From contig OX421964.1 of NCBI GenBank assembly GCA_949128115.1, positions 14,532,892 to 14,596,891 on the forward strand: DNA of 64,000 nt, given 5' to 3'. The position numbers and the translations under genes were made by a program. Under the pieces are notes generated by a model. It ran no database searches, had not been told where the DNA came from, and saw only the letters and a program-made list of their open reading frames with translations. Shown in pieces: positions 43,252 through 53,690 of this stretch. This DNA is from Anaspis maculata. Lineage: Eukaryota; Arthropoda; Insecta; Coleoptera; Scraptiidae. Each line of letters opens with the position of its first letter. Positions within the stretch are counted from its first letter, which is position 1.

Positions 43252-44209
43252 CCTCGATGTCGCCAAAGCGTTCGACAGCGTGTGGCACAACGGCCTGATT
43301 TGGAAAATGCACCGGCAGGGAACCCCGCTCCCTCTCCTGAAGACCATCGCATCCTTCCTCACGCACCGCACGTTCCAGATATCGCTGTCTGGCACGAAGT
43401 CATCAACGAGGGCACTGAGCGCCGGAGTTCCGCAAGGCTCCCCACTGTCGCCAAAACTCTATACGCTGTACACAGCAGACATGCCGTCAGTTCCTCCGTG
43501 TCAGCTCGCGCTCTATGCCGACGACACGGCCGTCATCGCCAGCAGCAGAGCCCCTGACATCCTGTGTAACAGCAAGCAAGCCAGCAACCGGCAAGCGCTA
43601 GATGCACTCGGCGCCTGGTTCTCCAAATGGTACATTTCAATAAACGGAGACAAAAGCGAAGCCATCCTGCTCACCAGGAGGAGGAACTTCGCCCTTCCAG
43701 ACCGGCTCCACATCCTTGGCGAAGACATCCCCATGAAGACATCAGTGAAGTATCTAGGAGTGCACCTAGACAAATCGCTCAGATTCACGAATCACATCGA
43801 CCGTACGTACGTCAAAGCGAGAGCGGTCAGCGGTGCACTATGGCCACTAACAAGACGCAACAGCGGGCCAAGCGCTCGAAACAAGGTCCGGATCTACAAA
43901 ATCATCATCGAGCCGGTTCTGCTCAACGCCGCCCCGGTCTGGTCACAGACAGCAAGGAGCAACATAAACAAACTGTCCCGCATCCAGAACAAGGCGCTAC
44001 GCCAGGCTGTAAGCGCACCATGGTTCGTCAGAAACACAGCCATCCGCGAAGACACTGGCGTCACTGCCCTCGAGGAGCTCATCCGAAACACGGCGCGAAA
44101 ACAAATTGAAACGGCGATGGACCACGAAAATCCAACCTTGAGGGAAGCCATGGGCTACGACGCAGATGCCCCTCACAAAGTGAAAGGGTCGAAACGGGCC
44201 TTAAACTAA
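43252..44209 (+). pseudogene. Jockey family C reverse transcriptase, C-terminal two thirds
   Basis: The frame begins at the junction with LDVAKAFDSVWHNGLIWKMH and stays open for about 318 codons to TAA 44207-44209. The blocks LTHRTFQISLSG, AGVPQGSPLSPKLYTLY and the catalytic YADDTAVIAS are intact, and VKYLGVHLDKSL, LLNAAPVWSQTARSN and LRQAVSAPWFVR mark the C-terminal part. The first RT blocks and the endonuclease are deleted, and the RT frame is not the ORF1 frame, so no fusion protein is made. About 80 bp of 3' UTR follows before copy 2. Confidence 0.85.
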
Positions 44210-44447
44210 ACCAATAGACGACCACCACACCCCATTATTCCCCAAAAGACGTCAATCATAACGAAGCGATGAAGGGATAATAGGACACTGTCTTGATCCA
44301 TCTAAAGAGGAGGATACAGGTACAGGCGCAGTGGCACACAGTCACCACTTACAGTCACAGTACAGTACGTCACAGTGAAACCTGACAAGACAAGTCAGAC
44401 TGATAGTGCTCGATAATAAAAAAGTGCTTGTGCAGCCCCCAGGCAAC

Positions 44448-45806
44448 ATGGAGGACGGAGAGCCTCCCCTGCCCTCACTTCAAGACCTGGCCAACGTCTT
44501 GAAGAAACGAGATGGGGAAATCCTCCTGAAGGAGGAGATTCGCAGCCTACGCCTCATGTGCGAAAATGATGCGAAGAGGAAGAGACCGGCGTCTTACTTC
44601 CGCACCGGTCAGTCGCAGCACGCGACCATCTACGACCGAAGACACCCCGCAGCCCCTTCCGGCAGTAGCAGCCCCAAAACCCCTATTCAAAACCGGTTTG
44701 ACGCTTCAAGTCAGAGTGACGTTACGTCTGACAGTCAAGCGGAGATGAGAGTAGAAAGCGACCAGGAAATGAATGACGAGGAGCTTCTCGAGAACGTAAG
44801 AGTGAATGTCCTGAAATCGATGGCAGAAGATTCGGCACGTGGAGATGACAACGCGTCACAAAAAGCAAGCCAGCAGAGCGTCGCCCCGACTCAGGAAAAG
44901 CGCGACAAGATTCCACCGATCATCCTGCGGGACAAGGCGCAGTGGGTGAAGGTGCAAAAGCGGATGACAGTACTCAAAATCAATTGTGGAAACGCGAGGA
45001 ACACCAAAGACGGTATAAGGATTTCACAACGACACCATTGACGACAACAGGAACCTCTCGCGCCTGTTGGAAACTGAAAAAATCCCGTTCCACACATACG
45101 CACTGGAGGAGGAGAAGCAGCTGAAGATAGTGCTTAGAGGACAGACTCCCAACAGACATCGCGCCTGAAGACGTGGCAGAGGAACTTACCAACATAGGTA
45201 TGGCACCAATTAAGACAATTAGAATGACCAAAGGCCCGCTGAAAACACCAATGCCACTGATGCTGGTGATTTTACCGCGAGAGGCCCGCAAAATCTATGA
45301 TGTGTACGCATGTCTGTCAGCTATCGGTGAAAGTAGAGTCGCTGAAGAACAACACCTCTCAAGGGCAATGTTACCGGTGCTAAATGTTCGGCCACTCCCA
45401 AGCCCGGTGCTAGGCACCTCACAAGTGCGTCAAGTGCGGCGAGCCGCACCCCAGCTTTGAGTGCCCCAAGGCCCGCAAGGAGCCGGCGAAGTGCGCCAAC
45501 TGCGGTGGAGCCCACCCGGCGAGCTACCGGGGATGCCCGTCCTGCCCCAAACCAAGACCCCAACCCAAACTGGTAAACGCCTGGCACCAAAGAAGCGCTG
45601 CAAACACAACGGTCGTACCGGTACCAAACGTGAGTGATTTTCCTCCACTCACGAGCACCAAGCAACGCGCTTCTTTGGGGTCTAACCAGAAAATCGCCAA
45701 ATCCCTGGGAGAGATGCTGATCAGCTTCAGCAAGACCAACGCCGATCAGACTGCGTCGGCGAACTTCCTCCGCGAGGCCCAGAACATTCTCAGCTTGATC
45801 AACTGA
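44448..45806 (+). pseudogene. Jockey family C ORF1, copy 2
   Basis: The start ATG is at 44448. It is collinear with copy 1 but longer, since it keeps the full C-terminal half. Frameshifts lie near 45027 and 45145, and another near 45305. In-frame stops lie inside the first knuckle region (TAA near 45379, TAG near 45411). The knuckles CVKCGEPHPSFEC and CANCGGAHPASYRGC follow, then a helical C-terminus ending NFLREAQNILSLIN. The TGA stop at 45804-45806 shares its A with the ORF2 start. The upstream 5' UTR (about 44300-44447) is rich in CACAGT/TGACA-type repeats. Confidence 0.82.
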
Positions 45807-46197
45807 TGGCCGCACACCGGCCGAAATCGCTCAGAGTTGTCTCCTGGAACGCGAACAGCGTTTCCAACAAAACCGATGAGCTCAAATACTTCTTCCACAA
45901 ACACCAAGTTGACGCCATTCTTATCCAGGAAACGCATTTGCGCGCCAGAGACAAGCTCAAACTTCCCGGCTACACCATCTACCGTGACGACCGCCAAACC
46001 GGCCCAGGAGGAGGAACGGCGATCGCTGTCAGGTCATACCTCGATCACCATCCACTCCCGCACGTAGCGTCGACGTCGTTAAAGAACACGGCCATAAGCG
46101 TCACGACCGCTACTCTCGGTCCGCTGAAGTTGGTATCCTGGTACAAACCACCACGGTATAACTTCTTGCCACAAGAGCTTGACATGGTATTCTCGGG
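45806..46197 (+). pseudogene. Jockey family C endonuclease, truncated (copy 2)
   Basis: It starts at ATG 45806, overlapping the ORF1 stop as TGATG. The first half of an APE-type endonuclease is clear: RVVSWNANSVSNKTDEL, DAILIQETHLRARDK and GPGGGTAIAV, with WNAN and QET intact. The frame loses homology after LPQELDMVFSG, before the GDFNAKH box, where the 5' UTR of copy 3 begins. RT and 3' end are absent. Confidence 0.8.
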
Positions 46198-46660
46198 CAG
46201 TACAGTACAGTCAGTATCGACAGTGACAGTGAGTGACAAACGCCGGGTTGCGCACTCCGAGTTCAACTTGGTTTGGTTGCTATAGATTTAATTGTTGCGA
46301 CAATTATTTCCATAGTAACCAAACCGGGAGTTGAACTCGAAGTGAGCAACCCAGCGAAAGTCTGACAAGCCTGACAAGTCGGACTGATAGTGCCACTTCA
46401 GAATTACAAGTGTTAGTGCAGCCCACAGGCAACATGGAGGACGAAGAACGAAGAGCTTCTCCTGCCTACGCTACAAGACCTCGCCATTGCATTGAAAAAG
46501 CGGGACGAGGAAATTCATCTCCTGAAAGAGGAGATCCGAAAACTGAAGTTACAGTGCGAGAGCGAAGCCAAAAGGAAGAGACCAGCGTTTCAATTTCGCA
46601 TCGGCCCGTCACAACACCCAACGGTATATGACCGAAGACACCCTGCAGCCCCCTCCGGGC
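46198..46660 (+). pseudogene. Jockey family C 5' end, copy 3
   Basis: The 5' UTR (46198-46433) is followed by ATG 46434 and the family N-terminus. A tandem duplication of ACGAAGA just after the start shifts the frame, and the rest (LKKRDEEIHLLKEEIRKLKL-type text) reads in another frame. Homology stops near 46660 at YDRRHPAAPSG, where a reversed gypsy fragment begins. The UTR carries a hairpin insertion at 46243-46355. Confidence 0.75.
46243..46355. mobile_element. 113-bp hairpin inserted in the copy 3 UTR
   Basis: CGCCGGGTTGC pairs with GCAACCCAGCG apart from one base; inner blocks CGAGTTCAAC/GTTGAACTCG and TTTGGTT/AACCAAA pair too. AAA stands on both sides and may be a 3-bp target duplication. 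The two other copies lack it. Confidence 0.7.
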
Positions 46661-46915
46661 GCTGGGGGGTGTCTTCGTGGAAGGCGGTTTCGCGGAGTGG
46701 ACGAGCTTAAGGTGTTTCTCTTGTAGAGCGTTTCCAATGTCACTAACGACGTGGCCGAGGTACTCGATGCTCGTTTTGCCGAACATGCATTTCTCATGAT
46801 TGCATCGGAGCTGGTGATTTTGTAGGCGTTCAAGGACGAGACGCAAGTGCTCCAGGTGTGATTCCATGTTGTCGGAATATATCAAAGTGCTCGCCAATTG
46901 AAATGATCCACCCAA
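46661..46915 (-). pseudogene. Ty3/gypsy pol fragment, reversed
   Basis: On the minus strand one frame gives HLRLVLERLQNHQLRCNHEK, then CMFGKTSIEYLGHVVS. This is the end of a gypsy reverse transcriptase just after the catalytic YxDD, which is not included. The same fragment, with the same non-coding upstream flank, occurs on the plus strand at 57303 onward. It is a dead piece. Confidence 0.8.
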
Positions 46916-47145
46916 AAATTTTTGTCACATTCAAAGTGACATAACTCTTGAATGAATTAGCTATTTTGAAAAGTTTTATGTTTTCTGATTAGGTCACGGA
47001 TTGTATTACAACATGTCATGGGCCGCTTTTGGTACAGGTGTTTCTTATCAATTATACAGGGCGCTCAATCCGGTACTGCAAAAATGAAAAAGTTTGAACT
47101 GGTCCCATTTCACAACAAATGGTTTTTGGTTTTTTCCTAGTGTTT
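46916..47145 (-). repeat. Non-coding part of a composite repeat shared with 57030-57300
   Basis: About 230 bp is the diverged inverse of 57030-57300, including AAATGGGACCAGTTCAAACT and the TACAGGGCGCTC motif. Because the junction to the gypsy fragment is the same at both sites, the two parts were already joined before they spread. Confidence 0.7.
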
Positions 47146-48360
47146 TAGGAAAGATGTTGTTCCTATACCTTGAGGTAGTTTTCAAAATTTTGAGTCTATC
47201 CTCCAATTACACAGTGATCTCAAAAATGCAACCTTCTGGTCTGGCATTCATATCTATTTCAATTGTTGACCGATTTTGGGAAATAAGGACTCTTGTTGAA
47301 GCCTCAGACTCATATGAGAAGGCTCGAGGATCGGAACTGACTGGAGCCAAAAATTCTGAAAAAGCGAAGGAATTAAAAGTGACCTAAATATGAAGCACCC
47401 TAGAAATCAGGTTCAGGGAAAGAACTAAATAAAAATCAACTTGCCTCCAAACAGACTTTTTTTCCGAACATTTTGAGGTATTTTCCGATTTTAACACGTT
47501 GAGTGCCATGTGACCTGCGGCGTCTCACGCCGGCGCGTTTCCGCTGGTGCCGCGCTACATTTTTTTGAAAGGGTCGTTAGGAAGTGCAAGCTCTTCCCCA
47601 CCATTCCATGCAGTAATTAATTTTTTGGAGTACACCATACCGTTTTATTTGTGTTGATGGTTCCAGAAATCGAAAAAAAAGCCGTGACCCTCCTGGCAGG
47701 TCACGTGGCACTGGGGGAATGCAATTTTTTTTTTTTGAAATATCACGTTTTATGCATGGGTAAGTCTTCCACGATAATCCTGAGTGAGAATATGGACCTC
47801 ATGTGACCGGCAAAAGTGTAACTCGGAGGCTACGAAATTTCGAAATTTCACTTTCAATAAATCTTTTTGGTGACGAACAGTTACCCTGCATTCATCCAGT
47901 AGTGTTACTATTACTGAACTATATCTTACATTTTTGATATCAGTTTGTATTTATTTCTTTGCCTATACAGGGTGAGCCATTGATATGGGAGACCTCGACT
48001 GCACCTATGCCGTTTGATACTAAAGTGAACTAAAGGTCATTATAAATGATAGGTCGAAGTGCATTTTTCAAATTTTTTTGCCTTATACAGGGTGCCCCAT
48101 TTTTACAGAGCAGCCTATAACTTGATTTTTTCAAGTAGCACCACTTGTATGCAGGTGTCTCAGAGAAGTAGAATCCCCTCCATACTTTTTCTCTGGCACT
48201 TTTTTTGACTGATGACACGTTTTTTTTTTGACATTTTTTTTTGACAACGTTTATTTCAATCGCCGCAATTGAATTGAATATTTTTCTACACAAGGTTAAT
48301 TCTTTTGTTTCTGTCATTATCCTGTGTTTGTTGAATTTGATATTCGCAGAAGATCTCAAT
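47146..48360. other. Non-coding stretch with TACAGGGTG-type repeats
   Basis: No gene is recognised. A hairpin element at about 47490-47725 and two TACAGGGTG motifs (near 47967 and 48086, direct orientation) lie here. Confidence 0.45.
47490..47725. mobile_element. Hairpin element with GTGCCATGTGACC ends
   Basis: TTAACACGTTGAGTGCCATGTGACCTGC-type text at the left pairs with GCAGGTCACGTGGCACT at the right. TTAA at the left edge hints at a piggyBac-type target, but the right edge lacks it. A related sequence occurs inverted near 56580-56700 (CACGTGGCGC and TTAACACGTTAAG on the reverse strand). Confidence 0.5.
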
Positions 48361-48373
48361 GAGAAATTTGTGA

Positions 48374-48449
48374 TATCTCAACGATATGCATCCGAACAAA
48401 AGCCCGTATATCAAACCTCAAAGCGTTGTAAGCAAAATCTGCTTGTCAT
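48374..48449 (+). repeat. 76-bp direct repeat, copy 1
   Basis: Nearly identical to 50580-50655; the shared core includes CCGAACAAAAGCCCGTATAT. After the repeat comes an ATT microsatellite and CCCGTTATTCCCTTGCGGGA, which looks like the reversed 3' end of another retroposon. Confidence 0.75.
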
Positions 48450-49188
48450 TTATTATTATTATTATTACCCGTTATTCCCTTGCGGGACATAGGGTGTAAA
48501 AAAACATACAAGTATATATACAATCATATTGTATGTATTATCTTTCTAGAGGCCATCACATTACACATGTCGCGAAAAAACATATTTTACCGCGACTTTA
48601 ATGGCATTATAAAGCGTGTCGCGTCTCGCTAAAATCGTCTTGAAAAGGTCCCTTGTCGCGCTATTTCACCTACTTTTCGCGACACCGGTTGCTATTTTCA
48701 AATCACTACAGATGTCGCTGGTTGTGTTATTTTCAAAATTTACTTTCTTCAAAAGCTTCGCCGATAAACCACGGTACGCTGTGGCGCCTATCACAATCTC
48801 CGTGTGGCGTGCGATATTTTACTTAGTGCACTTCGCCATTACACGCAGTTTGCATGTTTTCGGAAACTAAATTGTGTAAAATTTCTACGGGAGCAGGGAA
48901 ACATGAAGTTTACTTTTTAAACCTATAGCGTTTTCGACTTACTCAACTAGTGCAGCGCTAGGTACCTGCTTACATTTTTCTTCATACCTACCTATTTGGA
49001 AAGATGCGATATGCGCGCTTAGATCAAGGAGAATTACACGAGAACTCCGGGGAGTCCTCAGAATTTACCCGATATTTCCTTCATCCTGTTCCAAAAAGAA
49101 AATTAGTCAACATTATGAAAATTACTTTTTTCGCAAAATCAGCTCGAGTTTTCATGAAACTCAGGGGCAGAGTGTCCAGCAGTCCAGT
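48450..49188. other. Stretch without recognised gene
   Basis: ATT microsatellite at its start. Short ORFs without motifs follow. A partial copy of the 371-bp tandem unit may begin near 49080. Confidence 0.4.
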
Positions 49189-49860
49189 AGCTGTGATATT
49201 TTCTACTATTTGGCGAGACGTGTCTCGTTTCTGACTCTTTATTACAAGACAGTCAATGAGGACCAAGATGAAAATTTCATTTTTTAACGCAAATCCGATC
49301 TAATTTTCTTGAAATTCAGAGGCAGGGTGTCAGAAAAGGCCGCTATCAATCTTTTCTGACATGATTTCTGATAATCCTTGAAAAAAACGACACGAAATAG
49401 CAATTCAAAGTCCAGTTCGATTACGGAATGACGACCTGGTGTTGAAGTTTGATATTTTCACAAAAAAATTGAGATTGAACACCTGAGGACCTCACATTTG
49501 ATCTGTCTGACCTTGAACAAGTATTATTTTATTCAAAATTGTTGGCGTTGAAGTGGCACAGCTGTGATATTTTTCAATACTTGGCGAGACTTGTCTCGTT
49601 TCTGACTCAACATTACGTGACAGTCAATAAGGGTCAAAATTAAAAATTCCATTTTTATCGCAAATCAGACCCTATTTCCAAGAAATTCAGAAATAGGGTT
49701 CCATAAAAAGCCGCTATCAATCTTTTCTGACATGATTTCTGGCAATCCTTGAAAAAACCGACACGAAATAGCAATTCAAAGTCCAGTTCGATTACGGAAT
49801 GACGACCTGGTGTTAAAGTTTGATAATTTCCCAGAAAAATTGAGATTGAACACCTGCAAA
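49189..49860 (+). repeat. Two tandem units of about 371 bp
   Basis: CTGTGATATTTT begins the units at 49191 and 49562. Long identical blocks such as CGACACGAAATAGCAATTCA and GACGACCTGGTGTT occur in both. No coding capacity. Confidence 0.75.
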
Positions 49861-50579
49861 GGATTTCTTTTTTTTTTCTCCACGATGAGCTCTATATGTA
49901 TATCCTACGCCTTGACAGCTGAAGGGCCTGCAAATAGCCCATTCATTTTGTAGATACCTCTGCCAAAACATTGGTCGATACACAACGAGATACACACGCT
50001 TTATAGTCTCCTGATACAAAATTCAGCACTTCGGCCACAAAATGGCAATACCCAAAGCTATAAAGGTTGTCGCGTAATAATAGACCCATACCGCGACACC
50101 TGCCCACCCCATCTCATGTTCTCCTGATATAAAATTTGGCATTTCGACCTAAAATCAGCCAAAAGGGTCGGCTTGAATGCTTTGCAAAACAGCGCCACTA
50201 TGGCCAAACCGGTTGAACCAAAATTGGGGAGGGAAACAACCACCTGAGCTTTAAATTTCAAAAATGTGTCCAAGTGACTTAGTTCGGTCAAAAACCAAAC
50301 ATTATCGGACACGGAGCCCGTATTTCTGTATGTTTCTCTGACAGATCCCGGTACAACAGTTACCGACAGAGCAATAGATCGAGGATTATAACGCGACACA
50401 AGTTTGTCTCGATTTAGACGCTTGAATTTTGTCTCGCCATACCCTCAAAACACGTGATATGTATTATATTGTGTCTATATAATTTTTACACTGCGTTCGG
50501 TCCTGTGCAGTTCTTCTTAGCTGAGCAACAGTCTTTCCAGTTTCCTCAGATACGGTTCTTCTCCAAGTTGTACGTGGTC
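49861..50579. other. Stretch without recognised gene
   Basis: No domain or repeat boundary is recognised on either strand. Confidence 0.4.
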
Positions 50580-50655
50580 TATCTCAACGACATGCATCCG
50601 AACAAAAGCCCGTATATCAAACCTCAAAGCGTTGTAAGCAAAATCTGCTTGTCAT
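50580..50655 (+). repeat. 76-bp direct repeat, copy 2
   Basis: Matches 48374-48449 with about two differences. The flanks differ, so this is a dispersed or duplicated piece 2.2 kb from its partner. Confidence 0.75.
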
Positions 50656-51014
50656 AGGGAAGTGTAAATTTTTCCTTGGCATTTTTTCAGAAAATTCCGT
50701 CAAATTGTGTATATATTTTGACCATTGTGGATATGATGGTGATCTTAGTTTTTCCTTATTATACTTTCTTACGTATGTCAATTTTTCACGGACATTTCGG
50801 TGCACCCAAGCGACCTACGTCATCGCACGCAATCTTCCACGTTACATTTCCACTGGGGGGATTGCGTGCACACGTCCGTACGACGTAACGTAACTTTCAA
50901 CGTGAAAATAGACGAGTTTGTTATTTGGAATTCCTTAGTTATAGGGGAATTTTCACGTTCTACGTCGCGTTACGTCGTACGTTGCGTGAAATCGCAAACT
51001 CTCTATTAGGATAT

Positions 51015-51970
51015 CCTACGTATAATCCTACCGCCGTTCGTTGCAATCTCGTGTGATCGTAAGCCAATAACCCCAGGAGATATCGAACGTTATCTCTCGT
51101 GATCCCACGCTCGACAACTTATCACGCTAGATACCCCTCGCGATATCACGCCATATCACACAAGACCTTATACCTCGCCTCACACGATCTTACGCTATAT
51201 TTCGACGCAATTCCCCGCCATCGTCCCAAGTGATCGCACGCCTGTATCGCAAGCCTTTTCACGCCATCCGAAGCGAATGATACGTACGTCATCCTATGTA
51301 TTCTCACGTCATGATAACACACGATCGTACGTCATTCCACGCAAACTCACTATATGAAAACGCCAACTAACGCCACTATCATACGCAATCTCAAGCTGAT
51401 GTGCCACGCTATCTCACGTAATTTTCATAAGCAATCTTGCACGCTAATGTACCACGTTATCTCACGCCATCTCACGCGATATTACCCATCTACTCAAGTG
51501 ATCCTCCGTCAATATTCCATGCGATCTCGCTCTATTTCATATCATCAGTCCCAAGCGATGATATGCAATCTCACGCTTTTTTTCCCATGGTTCCACGGCA
51601 TTATCATTATCCCACCCCACGGGTTGTCATACCATTTCGCCTACCCTATGCGATCCCACGCTTATATTTCACACGATTTTATGGCATGAACCCACGCAAT
51701 CTTATATTATTTCACGTTATTTTACACGAACTTGATCAAATGGTGGTCGTAAGGAATTATCTCACGTGATCCCACACTATCACGCAAACCCACCCTATGC
51801 TCTCACACGTAATCATGCTATCATCCCACGCGATGACAAGTCAATTTACGTTATCCCACGTGATCATATGCTATGCTATGACTGCTACGTAATAATCACG
51901 ATAATAAACGTGATCACGCAATCCCTCACTATCTGATGCAATCCCATCCTATCACCTCAAGCAATTCTAT
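51015..51970. repeat. Degenerate minisatellite of CACGC-containing units
   Basis: Almost 1 kb is built from loosely repeated units of about 10-14 bases with a core such as ATCTCACGCNATC or TTATCCCACG, for example ATCTCACGTAA, CATCTCACGCGAT, ATCTCACGCTT and TTATCCCACGTGATC. Spacing drifts, so it is old. No gene is recognised. Confidence 0.65.
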
Positions 51971-52200
51971 GCCATATCTCGCGCATTCCTACTGCATCCT
52001 GAAAATTTTATTGGCAGTCGACGAAACTATGGTGCCTTCCATGGCCGACTTGAATTTTGGCAATATACATCCACTAAAAGACACAACTATAATCAATTTC
52101 AAGACTCACTTTATTGGAGCAAGCTGTGGAAAATATTTAGTGTTGACACGAATGGTACGGTGTTGACTAGATTTTGACGTCTTAATAGATGTGCCAAGTA

Positions 52201-52863
52201 TAATGTGACAGTTGTCATCGAAGTTGTCATCGTCATGCACGCGTTGCATCCCCAGTGGCAATTTCTGAGGCTAATCAGCGAAAGTAGGGAAACGTGAGCC
52301 CCCCTACAGTGGAAGTCGCTGTGGTTGACAAGAGACATCGTCTGTACCATGGTTGGTGGTTCCTCACTGACTCTACTGGTGAGCAGTGGTCACTGGAGAA
52401 AAATATGTCAAGCGATCAAGCGCGGCAGTACTAAAAGAAATGGAATGAAAATCACTGAGTAGTAAGGACTTCTTACTCTAGCTTTCACCTATTGAAAAAG
52501 CAAACATGGACGAAGAAGAAGATGCCTAGATATAGAAAATGGACAAGTGGCCAACACATTGCACTTACTCATGCGCGTCTTGTCTCGCGCAATCCAACCC
52601 CACAGATTATTGTCCATCTAAGGAAGTTTTCTCAGCTTCACAGAAGCCACTGGACAGTGGACATTTTACTGTGTTCCATATAGTACTACCGCGCTTGGCC
52701 GCTTGGCCATCATTCTCTTCAGTGACCACCGCTCACCTAGCACCATCAGCGAGGAGCCGTCAATCTTGGGGGATCACGTTTCCCTACTTTCGTGGCGCAC
52801 TCTTGAAGTTTTCCACTAGCGCATGCATCGCGCGTCGGGATGACGGTGACAACTGTCACATTA
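52201..52863. mobile_element. 663-bp element with TAATGTGACAGTTGTC ends
   Basis: TAATGTGACAGTTGTCATC at 52201 pairs with the inverse block ending CAACTGTCACATTA at 52863, and TA flanks both sides. Further inverse pairing includes GTAGGGAAACGTGA with TCACGTTTCCCTAC. TA duplications suggest a Tc1/mariner-type target. No transposase is readable. Confidence 0.7.
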
Positions 52864-52888
52864 TAGTATGTATAATCATTATACATAC

Positions 52889-53490
52889 AGGGTGATTCAA
52901 AAGTGTCGGACCACCTTGAAGGTGCGTAATATGGAAGTGTAGAAGAGTGCTGGAAAGTTGTTAAAACATTTCTGTTTTTTAATTTTGAAGTTATGGCGGC
53001 ACAACAGTTGGTCCTTCGATCGCTTTTATTTTAGTTGTTTCAAAAGATTTTAGTGAACTGTTCATGAAAAAAGGATGAGTAAAGAATGAATCTGCAAAGA
53101 ATTTCTGTTATCTATACATGGTGGATCATGAATCCTGAGAAAATTTTTTCGTAAAAGTACTTGCAAACAGCCACATTGGTCCCATAACCAGTAGAGCACA
53201 ATAAAACTTTAAAACACAATTCATTTCAATAGAATTCTGTTGCTTCTTCTTTTTTAGGGAAACAATATTTTTGTAGTTTATGATTCACCCGATGATTCAC
53301 CCTGGTATAGAAAACAGAAATTCAATATAGATTCAGAGGTTGATTTTTGTGCTCATTATTTTTTCATGAAAAGTTTGCTAAAATCTTTTGAAACAACGGA
53401 AATAGAAGCAATCGAAGGACCAACTTTTGTTTCTCTATAACTTAAGAATTATTTAGAAGACAGAATTGTTTTAACATCACCCTCTATACA
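52889..53490. repeat. Fold-back sequence starting TACAGGGTGATTC
   Basis: The left part (52910-53110) and right part (53290-53490) are diverged inverses, for example CAAAAGATTTTAG with CTAAAATCTTTTG and GGTCCTTCGAT with ATCGAAGGACC. CACCCTGGTATAG near 53303 is an inverse of the starting motif. Non-coding. Confidence 0.6.
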
Positions 53491-53690
53491 CTTTCTATTT
53501 TCAGTATAATGACTTTTTGGAGCAAACATAAAGTGACAAGCTGGGGGGCTACGGCTGATGGCACCTGCAAAGTTTTGGAGCGAAACTATCAGCGGCCATC
53601 GGCCGTATTTTCCCAGCGCTGCTCCAGTTTGTAACTTTATTTTTGCCCAAATAAGTCATTCTACTGAAAATGGAAAGTGTATGGGATATA
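53487..53690. mobile_element. Hairpin MITE, copy 2 with longer ends
   Basis: Carries the same core as 2714-2873 in the opposite orientation (GCTCCAAAACTTTGCAGGTG on the reverse strand occurs in both). Here the inverse pairing extends further out: ATACACTTTCTATTTTCAGT against ACTGAAAATGGAAAGTGTAT. Confidence 0.7.

Noticed and set aside
42700..43395. Minus-strand ORF of 231 codons
   Set aside because: It overlaps the plus-strand gag and RT of Jockey family C, which carry clear motifs; the minus reading has none.
45321..45815. Minus-strand ORF of 164 codons
   Set aside because: Antisense to the zinc-knuckle part of family C ORF1.
42246..46660. Telomeric retrotransposon array
   Set aside because: Only three copies, decayed, ending against a gypsy fragment, with no simple telomeric repeat nearby. 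The idea is kept as a comparison, not a call.
50880..51970. CRISPR array
   Set aside because: Repeats are short, drifting and without regular spacers, and the window is eukaryotic.
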